Part shown: in pieces, positions 43,739 through 52,696 of the stretch
Position numbering within the stretch: the first letter of the stretch is position 1
Layout of the letters: every line of letters starts with the position of its first letter
Source of the DNA: Candidatus Ribeiella danica
GTDB taxonomy: Bacteria > Chloroflexota > Chloroflexia > Chloroflexales > Roseiflexaceae
Direction of reading: 5' to 3'
Assembly (NCBI GenBank): GCA_016717335.1
Contig: JADKFS010000003.1
Span: forward strand, 372,001-436,000
DNA length: 64,000 bases
Translations under genes and position numbers: made by a program
The notes under the pieces: model-generated
What the model was told of the DNA's origin: nothing
Databases searched by the model: none
The model's input: only the letters and a program-made list of their open reading frames with translations

Positions 43739-44088
43739 TTGCCGTTGGGCCTTACCCCCCCTGCCCCCTTTCGGGGTAGATGTTTCACTGATAGCGCAGT
43801 GATGTGCTCGATCACCCCACCCCCTGCCCCCGCCAGGGGCGGGGGTTCATTTGCGCCATCCGAGTGCGGTCGCGCAGCGACCGCACTCGGATGGCGCAAG
43901 CATACCCCCCTCTCCCGCCACCACGGGAGAGGGGGAGTGGGCTACGCGCACGAAGGCCGCCGCCACCGCCTGAGCAGCCCGCGCAGCGGGCTTCGTACCA
44001 GTAGCCGCGGGCTTCAGCCCGCTGGCGCGCGGTCGCACAAGAACATGGCGTCACCCCCGCCGCGCAGGGGCGCAAGCTGGCACCGCGC
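43739..44088. repeat. Cluster of intergenic hairpins, no gene
   Basis: The 350 bases between two convergent genes hold several hairpins. One is a C-rich/G-rich stem near 43822-43846. Another is a perfect 23-bp stem with loop GCA at 43851-43899. A CCCCCTCTCCCG/CGGGAGAGGGGG stem lies at 43906-43935, and GCCCGC/GCGGGC stems at about 43979-44020. I see no coding sequence. Confidence 0.85.
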
Positions 44089-44688
44089 CTAGCGCATAAT
44101 CACCCGATCGCCCTCGAGGCGCTCGACCTGCGCCAGCGCCACCACCGGGATGCCCAGCGCCTCGAGCCCGGCCCGCCCGTGCTGGAACAGCTTCTCGACC
44201 AGAAAGCCGGCCGCCACCACCGTCGCGCCCGCATCGCCGACGATCTCGGCCAGCGCCACCGCCGTCTTCCCGTTGGCCAGAAAATCGTCGACGATCGCGA
44301 CGCGCATGCCCTTCGTCAGGTAGCGCCCCGACACGGCCAGCTTGGTCTCGCCGCCCTTGGTGGGCGAGGGGACCACGCGCGACAGCGCCGGCGTCTCGAC
44401 CACCGGCGCGTACTTCTTCGCATAGACCAGCGGGAGATTGAGCGCCGTGGCGACCGCCAGCGCCGGCGCGATCCCGCTCGCCTCGGCCGTGAGCACGAGG
44501 TTCGGCTCGAACGGCCGCAGCCGCAGCGCCAGCGCGTCGCCCATCGCCGCCATGAACGCAGGCTCGATCCGGTGATTGAGGAAGTGGTCGATCTTCAGAA
44601 TCCGGCCGTCCACGACTGTGGCCTCGTCGACAATACGCCGCACCAGCGGCTCGAATGGGGTGTTCACAGGGGCTCCTAGCTCTCGCAT
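44089..44688 (-). CDS. xpt: Xanthine phosphoribosyltransferase
   Basis: Xpt joins xanthine to PRPP to make XMP in purine salvage. The 199-residue protein has the N-terminal region VDGRILKIDHFLNHRIEP, the substrate-side VLTAEASGIAPA near 73-84, and the PRPP-binding motif RVAIVDDFLANGKTAVAL near 130-147. These match Xpt of Gram-positive bacteria in order and length (about 190). ATG 44688 has GGAAG upstream. The leader shows no guanine-riboswitch core that I can recognise. Confidence 0.9.
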   Translation of the reverse strand: MRELGAPVNTPFEPLVRRIVDEATVVDGRILKIDHFLNHRIEPAFMAAMGDALALRLRPFEPNLVLTAEASGIAPALAVATALNLPLVYAKKYAPVVETPALSRVVPSPTKGGETKLAVSGRYLTKGMRVAIVDDFLANGKTAVALAEIVGDAGATVVAAGFLVEKLFQHGRAGLEALGIPVVALAQVERLEGDRVIMR

Positions 44689-45107
44689 GATGCGCTTCCG
44701 GCAAACGTCCTCGCAGTGTGGGCGCGCCCCATGATACCGAAAACGCGCGATCCGCACAACTGCCGCGGGCGCGCGGCTGAACGCTGTATAAGATTTAACA
44801 AGGGCCTCATCTCTGCCTCATATTTAGCTGCTAGAGTAGGCCAGTGGGTCTCATTCGGTATACGCATCGCTCGTGTCGTGCGGCAGGTGATACGTCTAAG
44901 GCATGGTTCAATGCTAGGGATTTCGACTTGCCACTGTACGGGCGCGATATATCGCGCCCCCTGCCCCTTTGGGGCAATGAACTGTCACGCTCGATTGAAA
45001 CATGCCTAAGCTTCACGCTTCATGCTTCACGCACCTGGCGACATGCAAAACAAGCGACCCGACAAGGCCTGGAGGTTATGTCACAGCGACGTGAAAGGAG
45101 CAGAGGA
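44689..45107. other. AT-richer intergenic stretch with a palindrome
   Basis: No gene is recognised. The main feature is a perfect 20-bp palindrome GGGCGCGATATATCGCGCCC (44940-44959), followed by a CCCCTGCCCCTTTGGGGC hairpin. The rest shows no supported element. Confidence 0.6.
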
Positions 45108-45341
45108 ATGCTGGAGTACGCAATCAGCCGATTGCAGTGGCTCAGGGGCCAGCTCGCCGCGGGCTGGCGGCTCGAGGCGCCGGTGATCGAGCGGCCGATC
45201 TACCGGGGCGCGGTCGCGCAGACGAGCGCGTTCGAGTTCGTGCTGCGCGACGAGCGCGGCTGCCAGGCCGTGGCGGTCGTGGATTGCCCGGAGGTGCGGC
45301 TCTTTCTGAAGGAGCGCGGGCTGGAGAGCGTCAGCCTGTAG
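45108..45341 (+). CDS. Small conserved protein of unknown function
   Basis: The 77-residue protein starts MLEYAISRLQWLRGQLAAGW, with ERPIYRGA and a C-terminal CPEVRLFLKERGLESVSL. ATG 45108 has AAAGGAG seven bases upstream, so the gene looks real despite its size. No membrane segment or known motif is seen. It ends four bases before the convergent TPR gene's stop. Confidence 0.65.
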   Translation: MLEYAISRLQWLRGQLAAGWRLEAPVIERPIYRGAVAQTSAFEFVLRDERGCQAVAVVDCPEVRLFLKERGLESVSL

Positions 45342-45345
45342 GGCT

Positions 45346-46599
45346 TTACGCCTGCACCGGGGCGGTGTCGAACACGTCGGCGAAGCGCAGGTGGCGATGC
45401 CGGCGGTAGTAGCGGACCTGGCGCGGCAGGTTCGAGTCGAGCAGGGTATCCTGGGTCGCCGCGACAATCTGCCGGGCGGCGCTGGCTTGGCAGGCGGCGA
45501 TCTGCTCGGGCCGCGCGCCGTCGCAGCGCAGCCGCCGCAGCTCGGGCTCCCACGGCACGCTGCATGCGCCGCGCGCGACCACGCCGGTGATGTCCGGCAG
45601 CAGCTTGCTGTGGCGCAGCCAGTTCAGGCCCAGACAGAGCGTCATCGCCTCGCCGGGCGCGCGCTCGATCGCCAGCTTCAGCAGCTCGGCCTCGCGCCCG
45701 ATCGCCAGCAGCATCAGCGGCAGATCGTCGGGCTGGATGTCGTCCGCGCAGCGCTGCGGCACATCCAGCAGCTCCGCCAGCGCCTCGGCCAACGGCACCG
45801 CCTGCCGGTCCAGCGCGACGACGCAGGAGAAGAACCAGCCAAGCCCCTCTTGGAGGGCTATGAAGCGCCGCAGCGTCGTGCCGATGTCGGGGTAGGTAAA
45901 GTGGTAATCCTGGAACTCGTCCAGCTGCAGCCCATCGTCCTGGGCCGACCCGAGGTAGACGACGCCGTGCTCGGCGTAGAGCCGGTCTTTGTGGCAGCGC
46001 GGCGGGCCCAGCTCGCGGTAGCGCTCGATCGTGCAGATCTGTTCGATCACCTCGGCCTGTGCCGAGGGGCGCGGCGCCAGGCGCAGCGCCGTGCCGAACG
46101 CCACCAGCGCCTCGTCGTAGGCGCCCAGCCGGAGCTGGCAGTTGCCAAGCAGGTAGTGGACCTCCCAGTCGTCGGGGTAGTGGCGCAGCGGCGACTGCAG
46201 CCGGGCCATCGCTGCCGGGTAGGCGCCCTGCAGGAAGTTGATGAATGCGATCTGGTAGTGGCTGGCCGGGTCGTCCGGCTCGATCGCCAGGCAGCGCTCG
46301 AACGTCTCCTGGGCCTCGTCGTGGCGGCTCAGCTCGAGCAGCACGCAGCCCAGGTTGAAGTACGAGAGGAAGTCGTTGTCCAGCGCGGCAACGACGCGGA
46401 ACTCCTCGGCCGCCTTGGCGAGCAGCCCGTGGCGCTGGTAGTAGAAGCCGAGCGCGTCGTGGGCTTCGCGGAGGTGGGGGTAGTGGGCCAGCGCACGCCG
46501 GTACTCTTCGACGGCTTCACCGACGCGGTGGGCACGCTCCAAGTTCAGGCCGCGCTGAAAATGGATCAGCGCCTCTTCTCGTTGAAACTCATCGAGCAT
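45346..46599 (-). CDS. TPR-repeat protein
   Basis: The 417-residue soluble protein begins MLDEFQREEALIHFQRGLNL. It has about five consecutive TPR units over residues 10-185, for example EAVEEYRRALAHYPHLREAH, AQETFERCLAIEPDDPASHY and YDEALVAFGTALRLAPRPSA. The second half (185-417) is a mixed domain without a recognised family. TPRs usually hold partner proteins. ATG 46599 has GGAG upstream. A likely minus-strand -10 (TATAAT at 46756-46751) lies about 150 bases before it. Confidence 0.8.
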   Translation of the reverse strand: MLDEFQREEALIHFQRGLNLERAHRVGEAVEEYRRALAHYPHLREAHDALGFYYQRHGLLAKAAEEFRVVAALDNDFLSYFNLGCVLLELSRHDEAQETFERCLAIEPDDPASHYQIAFINFLQGAYPAAMARLQSPLRHYPDDWEVHYLLGNCQLRLGAYDEALVAFGTALRLAPRPSAQAEVIEQICTIERYRELGPPRCHKDRLYAEHGVVYLGSAQDDGLQLDEFQDYHFTYPDIGTTLRRFIALQEGLGWFFSCVVALDRQAVPLAEALAELLDVPQRCADDIQPDDLPLMLLAIGREAELLKLAIERAPGEAMTLCLGLNWLRHSKLLPDITGVVARGACSVPWEPELRRLRCDGARPEQIAACQASAARQIVAATQDTLLDSNLPRQVRYYRRHRHLRFADVFDTAPVQA

Positions 46600-46750
46600 G
46601 GCCAGATCTCCGGGGCACAGACAGTCGGTAGTCGCCAGCGTAGCGTGTCCGGAAGGATGGATCGTGCCGACACAGCGCTGGCCACAGATGGCAGAGTATC
46701 GAAGAATGCTCCCGCGCGCCAACCTGACCGCGCATCAACCCGCACGATCT

Positions 46751-46759
46751 ATTATAGCA
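46751..46759 (-). promoter_or_regulatory. Extended -10 promoter of the TPR gene
   Basis: Minus-strand TGC-TATAAT (46759 to 46751) overlaps the 3' end of rph and gives a leader of about 145 bases to ATG 46599. Confidence 0.5.
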
Positions 46760-47483
46760 CATGCACCCCGGCGCCCGCCAAAACCTCGCGCTGCGCCGCC
46801 AGCAGGCGCTCGATCCCGCCGCCCGTCAGATCGAGCAGCGCGTGCAGCTCGGCGCGGGAGATCGCGCGCGCCTCGGCGGTGCACTGCACCTCGACGATCC
46901 CGCCCGCGCCGGTCTGCACCACGTTGCAGTCCAGGTCGGCCACGCTGTCCTCGCTGTAGTCGAGGTCCAGCAGCGCCGCGCCGCCGACGTAGCCGGCGCT
47001 GACCGCCGCGACCTCGGCCACCAGCGGGCTGCGCTCGACCGCGCGGCGCTCGACTAGCCGGTGAAGCGCCAGCGCCAGCGCGACGTAGCCGCCCGTGATC
47101 GAGGCAGTGCGCGTCCCGCCGTCGGCCTGCAGCACATCGCAGTCGACGGTGACGGTGCGCTCGCCCAGCAGCCGCATGTCGACCGCCACGCGCAGCGCCC
47201 GGCCGATCAGCCGCTGGATCTCTTGGGTGCGGCCGCCCGGCCCGTTGCGCTCGCGGCGCGTGCGCGTGCTGGTCGAGCGCGGCAGCAGGCTGTACTCGCC
47301 TGTGACCCAGCCCTGCTGGCGGCCGCGCAGCCACGACGGCACGCCATCCTCCACGCTGGCGGCGCACAGCACGCGCGTCCCGCCCATCTCGATCAGCGCG
47401 CTGCCCTCGGCAAACCCGAACGTATCGAGCGTGATCGTGAGCGGGCGCAGCTCATCCGGCGCGCGGCCATCGTTGCGCGTCAT
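46752..47483 (-). CDS. rph: Ribonuclease PH
   Basis: RNase PH is a phosphorolytic 3' exoribonuclease that trims tRNA precursors and other RNAs. The 243 residues show the start MTRNDGRAPDELRPLTITLD, then GWVTGEYSLLPRST, the hexamer and RNA-binding region RTQEIQRLIGRALRVAVDM, DCDVLQADGGTRTASITGGYV with the phosphate-binding residues, and DLDYSEDSVADLDCNVV. Length is normal (about 240). ATG 47483 has GGAGGAG upstream and a strong promoter at 47563-47591. Confidence 0.95.
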   Translation of the reverse strand: MTRNDGRAPDELRPLTITLDTFGFAEGSALIEMGGTRVLCAASVEDGVPSWLRGRQQGWVTGEYSLLPRSTSTRTRRERNGPGGRTQEIQRLIGRALRVAVDMRLLGERTVTVDCDVLQADGGTRTASITGGYVALALALHRLVERRAVERSPLVAEVAAVSAGYVGGAALLDLDYSEDSVADLDCNVVQTGAGGIVEVQCTAEARAISRAELHALLDLTGGGIERLLAAQREVLAGAGVHVL

Positions 47484-47562
47484 ACCCTTCTCCTCCAGCT
47501 CTCCTCCAGCGGTTGTCTCGGCACTGGCGCGGCGCTCGCCGCCGCCCCAGCCGGGCAGGGGG

Positions 47563-47591
47563 ATTATAGTGATAAGCAGGGGGCGCGTCAA
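47563..47591 (-). promoter_or_regulatory. Near-consensus sigma-70 promoter of rph
   Basis: Minus-strand TTGACG (47591-47586), exactly 17 bases, TATAAT (47568-47563). Start near 47556, leader about 70 bases to ATG 47483. Confidence 0.85.
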
Positions 47592-47690
47592 GGGTGTCTG
47601 CTCAGCGCAACGCCTCAGCGGGGAGCCGGGGAAGCCGCACGGCGCCCTGGCGCGTCTCACCCGCACATCAGGAACAGCGCCGATCGCGCG

Positions 47691-47699
47691 TGCTATAAT
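47691..47699 (+). promoter_or_regulatory. Extended -10 promoter upstream of the DUF697 gene
   Basis: TGC-TATAAT (47691-47699), predicted start near 47706, leaving a leader of about 225 bases to GTG 47933. The leader contains the sigma-54 element at 47760. Confidence 0.55.
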
Positions 47700-47759
47700 G
47701 CGTTCAAAGAGACGATTTCACCATTTCGCAACGTGGAGCGGTCGGGGCGGCGGCAGCGC

Positions 47760-47774
47760 TGGCACGTCGCTTGC
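47760..47774 (+). promoter_or_regulatory. Perfect sigma-54 (-24/-12) promoter
   Basis: TGGCACG-TCGC-TTGC (47760-47774) matches the RpoN consensus TGGCACG-N4-TTGC in full. The GG at 47761-47762 and the GC at 47773-47774 are ten bases apart. It points at the DUF697 gene (start 47933). rpoN and an NtrC-type activator are encoded 3-5 kb downstream. Confidence 0.75.
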
Positions 47775-47932
47775 CCTGAGGCTGGCAGAGCCTGTGCGGA
47801 CAACGGCGCGAGCCCGTCCGGCCGGCGTCTGGCTGCGCCCCGCTGCGATCCCTCCGCTGCCCGCTCGGCATGTGTCGCGAGCGTGGCGGCCGGCGAGGCG
47901 CTGGTGAGTCATTTGCACGATGAGGTGGAGCT

Positions 47933-49036
47933 GTGCCGAAGTGGAGCGATTTCGGGAATATCTGGTCTACGCTGCGCGAGATCGACATGAGCGCCATTCG
48001 CGAGGAGGCCGAGCGCCCGGTGACGGTGCTGTGCGTCGGGCACGACGCCGCGCTCGATACGCTCGACCAGCTGCTGCACCAGGGCAACGAGCGCTACCCT
48101 GTGAGCGGGCCGAACCCACTCCAGATGATCTCGCTCGCGCGTGGGGTCGAGCGTACCCCTAGCCTGAGCGGCGCCGATATGATCTTGCTCGCCGTGGACG
48201 CGCGGGCGTCGCTCACGCCGCCCGAGGCCGCTTCGTTTGGCCGGCTCGAGACGCTGACGATCCCGTTCCTGGTCGTCCTGCTCAACGGCGACGAGCTGCC
48301 GGCCGGCGAGGCATTCCACTCGCCCCTGATCCGCTCGCGGATCGTGACGGTCGCCAACCCGGCGGCGCTCGACGCGTCCGACACCCTGGCGACAGCCATC
48401 CTCGGCCGGCTGCCGGGCGAGCTGCACCTCGCCGCCGCGCGGCGGCTGCCTGGCCTGCGCCCGATCTTCGCGCGCGAGCTGATCAACAGCGTCGCGTTCA
48501 CCAACGCGACCTACGCGCTGGCGTCGGGGCTGCCCGAGCAGGTGCCGATCCTGAGCGTCCCATTTGTCGCGGCCGATATGCTGGTGCTGACGAAGAACCA
48601 GGCGGTGCTGGTCTACCGGCTGGCGCTGGCCTACGGCGCGCCGCCCGATTTCCAGGCGCGCATCCGCGAGGTGCTGCCGGTGATCGGCGGCGCGTTTTTG
48701 TGGCGCCAGGCCGCGCGCAGCCTGATCGGCCTCATCCCGATCTGGGGCCTGCTGCCGAAGATCGCCGTCGCGTACGCCGGCACCTACACCACCGGCATCG
48801 CGGCCTGGCGCTGGTACGAGAGCGGCGAGCTGGTCTCGACCGACCAGCTGCGGCGGATCTCGGCCGACGCGATCGCGATCGGGCGCACCCGCGCCGCAGA
48901 GCTGATCGAGCGCGCCCGCACCGCCCGAGACCAGGCCGTCGCGCGCACCCGCGCCGACGATAGCTGGTTTGGCCGGATGAAGCGGCGCCTCCCCTTTCGG
49001 CGCAAACCACATGAGCTCACACCACCCAAGCAGTAA
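47933..49036 (+). CDS. DUF697-family membrane-associated protein
   Basis: The 367-residue protein resembles a GTPase-like N-terminal domain (VTVLCVGHDAALDTLDQLL, GADMILLAVDARASLTPPEA) that lacks the P-loop. This leads into a DUF697 domain with hydrophobic helices (NSVAFTNATYALASGLPEQV, LVLTKNQAVLVYRLALAYG, LIPIWGLLPKIAVAYAGTY). The C-terminal tail is basic. DUF697 proteins are membrane-associated and linked in places to stress or envelope function. Start GTG 47933 has GAGG upstream. It has both a TATAAT promoter and a perfect sigma-54 promoter upstream. Confidence 0.75.
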   Translation: MPKWSDFGNIWSTLREIDMSAIREEAERPVTVLCVGHDAALDTLDQLLHQGNERYPVSGPNPLQMISLARGVERTPSLSGADMILLAVDARASLTPPEAASFGRLETLTIPFLVVLLNGDELPAGEAFHSPLIRSRIVTVANPAALDASDTLATAILGRLPGELHLAAARRLPGLRPIFARELINSVAFTNATYALASGLPEQVPILSVPFVAADMLVLTKNQAVLVYRLALAYGAPPDFQARIREVLPVIGGAFLWRQAARSLIGLIPIWGLLPKIAVAYAGTYTTGIAAWRWYESGELVSTDQLRRISADAIAIGRTRAAELIERARTARDQAVARTRADDSWFGRMKRRLPFRRKPHELTPPKQ

Positions 49037-49042
49037 CCGAAT

Positions 49043-49111
49043 GTCAAGTCTTGAGTTTTGAGTTGCGGGCGCCTCGCCCGGTTATTCAAAACTCAAAATT
49101 CAAGACTTGAC
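49043..49111. repeat. 22-bp-arm hairpin of TTGAGTT heptamers before murA
   Basis: GTCAAGTCTTGAGTTTTGAG (from 49043, arm to 49064) opposes the arm 49090-49111 with one G-U pair. The loop carries an inner CGGGCG/CGCCCG stem. It lies between the DUF697 stop (49034) and the murA ribosome site. Confidence 0.85.
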
Positions 49112-49131
49112 GCTCCTCTAGAGGAGGCCTT

Positions 49132-50415
49132 GTGGAACGCTTCATCATCGAAGGCGGGCGACGGCTCTGCGGCACGATCACGCCCGCTGGCAACAAGAAC
49201 GCCGCCCTGCCGCTGCTGGCGGCAACGCTGTTGACCGACCAGGAGATCGTCCTGCGCAATCTCCCGCAGATCGGCGACGTCATCACCAAGGCCGCGCTGC
49301 TGCGCACGCTGGGCGTGCAGATCGAGCAGCGCCGCGACGGGGCCTGGTCGGTCCGCGCGGCGCGCGTCGGCGACACCGAGCCGGACTCCGCGCTGGCGCG
49401 CAAGATCCGGACCTCGATCCTGCTGGCCGGCCCGCTCTTGGCGCGCCGCGGCCACGTGACCCTGCCGCGCCCGGGCGGCGACATGATCGGCCGGCGCCGG
49501 CTCGACACGCACTTCATGGCGCTGCGCGGGCTCGGCGCCTCGATCGAGGTCACGCCGACCGAGTACGTGCTGCGCGCCGACCGGCTGCGCGGCGCCGACC
49601 TGTTCCTCGACGAGATGAGCGTGACCGCGACCGAGCAGGCTGTGATGGGCGCCGTGCTGGCCGAGGGCGACACCACGATCTGCAACGCCGCGTCCGAGCC
49701 GCATATCCAGGATCTGTGCCACTTCCTCAACCGGCTCGGCGCCAAGATCGAAGGCATCGGCACCAACATGCTCACGATCAGCGGCGTCGCCCGGCTCAGC
49801 GGCGGCGAGTACACGATCGGGCCGGACTTCATGGAGGTCGCCTCGTTCATCGGCCTGGCCGCCGTGACCGGCAGCGCCATCCGGATCGCCGGGGCGCGCC
49901 CGCGCGAGCACCGCATGACCCGGATCGGCTTTGGGAAGCTCGGCGTGCGCTGGCACGACGACGGCGACGACATCCTCGTGCCGGAAAACCAGGAGCTGCG
50001 CGTCCAGGAGGACGCCCACAACGCCATCCCCAAGATCGACTCGTCGCCCTGGCCCGGCTTCAACCCCGACCTGATCAGCATCGCCCTGGTCGTCGCCACG
50101 CAGGCGCGCGGCACGGTGCTGATCCACGAGAAGATGTTCGAGAGCCGGCTGTTCTTCGTCGACCGGCTGATCGCCATGGGCGCCAAGATCGTGCTGTGCG
50201 ACCCGCACCGCGCCGTGGTGGTCGGACCCAGCCAGCTCTACGGCGAGCCGGAGGGGCTGCCCAGCCCGGATATCCGCGCCGGCATGGCGCTGCTGATCGC
50301 CGCCCTGTGCGCGCAGGGCCGCAGCGTGATCCACAACATCGGCCAGATCGACCGCGGCTACGAGCGGATCGAGCAGCGGCTCAGGGCGCTTGGCGCAGAG
50401 ATCGAGCGAGTGTGA
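49132..50415 (+). CDS. murA: UDP-N-acetylglucosamine 1-carboxyvinyltransferase
   Basis: MurA transfers enolpyruvate from PEP to UDP-GlcNAc, the first committed step of peptidoglycan synthesis. Visible features: GNKNAALP with Lys22, the catalytic loop LPRPGGDMIGRRRLDTHF, and PWPGFNPDL. The usual catalytic Cys (about residue 115) is Asp117 here, the same change that makes MurA of Mycobacterium and a few others insensitive to fosfomycin. Substrate regions are moderately divergent from E. coli MurA, but length (427) fits. Start GTG 49132 has AGGAGG six bases upstream. It lies between DUF697 and the sigma-54 activator. Confidence 0.92.
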   Translation: MERFIIEGGRRLCGTITPAGNKNAALPLLAATLLTDQEIVLRNLPQIGDVITKAALLRTLGVQIEQRRDGAWSVRAARVGDTEPDSALARKIRTSILLAGPLLARRGHVTLPRPGGDMIGRRRLDTHFMALRGLGASIEVTPTEYVLRADRLRGADLFLDEMSVTATEQAVMGAVLAEGDTTICNAASEPHIQDLCHFLNRLGAKIEGIGTNMLTISGVARLSGGEYTIGPDFMEVASFIGLAAVTGSAIRIAGARPREHRMTRIGFGKLGVRWHDDGDDILVPENQELRVQEDAHNAIPKIDSSPWPGFNPDLISIALVVATQARGTVLIHEKMFESRLFFVDRLIAMGAKIVLCDPHRAVVVGPSQLYGEPEGLPSPDIRAGMALLIAALCAQGRSVIHNIGQIDRGYERIEQRLRALGAEIERV

Positions 50416-50421
50416 TACAAT
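50413..50421 (+). promoter_or_regulatory. Extended -10 candidate at the murA stop
   Basis: TGA-TACAAT (50413-50421) overlaps the murA stop codon and could start transcription of the response-regulator gene near 50428, about 80 bases before GTG 50511. Confidence 0.4.
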
Positions 50422-50510
50422 TCGGAAACGCACAAGCATCTGTAGATTTTGGAGGATATGCCATTCCAACATCCACGCCGGGGATCCAAAATCGCCGAGG
50501 GGAGGGGCGC

Positions 50511-51887
<1,377 letters not shown>

Positions 51888-51943
51888 CCCGAAGCGCTGC
51901 GCGGTGATGCCAAGCGGTTCGCGCGCTGACTACCTCTCCCCGT

Positions 51944-51970
51944 ACCCCCACCCCTGCTAGGGGCGGGGGT
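51944..51970. repeat. C-rich/G-rich hairpin after the response regulator gene
   Basis: ACCCCCACCCCT (51944-51955), loop GCT, AGGGGCGGGGGT (51959-51970), one mismatch. The same motif occurs near 5195-5220 and 43822-43846. Confidence 0.65.
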
Positions 51971-52024
51971 ATTGCTTGTCGTGGAATAAGGGCGCGCAGT
52001 AGCAGAAGGCGTGCCGTCACACGC

Positions 52025-52040
52025 TGGCACGAGTCTTGCT
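52025..52040 (+). promoter_or_regulatory. Perfect sigma-54 (-24/-12) promoter between activator and rpoN
   Basis: TGGCACG-AGTC-TTGCT (52025-52040) is a full consensus match, with GG and GC ten bases apart. Transcription from about 52051 would run antisense through the 52043-52489 gene toward rpoN (52697). It lies 138 bases after the sigma-54 activator gene. Confidence 0.75.
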
Positions 52041-52042
52041 TT

Positions 52043-52489
52043 CTACCTCAAGAGACGGTAAATAACTAGTGTTTTTGGGCCATTGTCGTCACGTAGCAGC
52101 ACTTCGATCTGCTCGCGGTCGACCGCGCCGCGGCTCAGCGGGTCGAAGCCGCGCCGGCCCTCGATATAGTAGTAGTAGGTCTGGCCGTTCAGCGTGAAGC
52201 CGCGCAGGTTGCTCTCACGGACGGTGACGCCGGGCGCCGCTTCGATCAGCGGGTCCTCCACGACGCTGTTCATGCGCGACCAGATTGCCTCGCGCACGCG
52301 CGCGTAGTCGGCGCTTCGCGCAAGCGGCGCCCACGCCGGCATCAGCAGGTGGAGCAGCGCCAGCAGCACGGCGGCGACGAGCAGCCCTTCGACCGCAAAC
52401 AGTGTCCAGAATGCGCGCGGGCCAATCCGCGACACGCGCGGGGCGGCCTGGCTGTGGGCTGTAGCTGCGGGGAAATGCAGGTTGATCAT
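52043..52489 (-). CDS. Single-pass membrane protein of unknown function
   Basis: The 148-residue protein begins MINLHFPAATAHSQAAPRVS. It has one membrane helix (about 30-52, FWTLFAVEGLLVAAVLLALL) and an outer domain with RSADYARVREAIWSRMNSVV, FTLNGQTYYYYIEGRRGFDP and GPKTLVIYRLLR. No family is recognised. ATG 52489 has GGAGG upstream. It lies between the sigma-54 activator and rpoN on the opposite strand, and a plus-strand sigma-54 promoter at 52025 would produce RNA antisense to all of it. Confidence 0.7.
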   Translation of the reverse strand: MINLHFPAATAHSQAAPRVSRIGPRAFWTLFAVEGLLVAAVLLALLHLLMPAWAPLARSADYARVREAIWSRMNSVVEDPLIEAAPGVTVRESNLRGFTLNGQTYYYYIEGRRGFDPLSRGAVDREQIEVLLRDDNGPKTLVIYRLLR

Positions 52490-52696
52490 CGGGCGCCCTC
52501 CGCTACTATGGGGAACTGCACGCTCGCGCCTCGCACCCACGCCAGGTATCGATCTGTGTGCCGACGTGGTAGCAGGTTATATGCCAGCGATCGAAGTGTA
52601 CGCGGGGCCGTCGTAGCAAACGATTGTACGCCACTGACACATTCGTGATAGTCTGCTGAATCAAAGGACGACCGATATGCCGTTGAGGTTTCATCT

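Noticed and set aside
44689..44780. Purine riboswitch upstream of xpt
   Set aside because: No guanine/xanthine-binding core with the expected conserved loops is visible in the short leader.
47700..47932. Possible structured non-coding RNA in the GC-rich leader of the DUF697 gene
   Set aside because: GC-rich pairing is expected here by composition. No signature of SRP, 6S, RNase P or tmRNA was found; the sigma-54 promoter is the only supported element.
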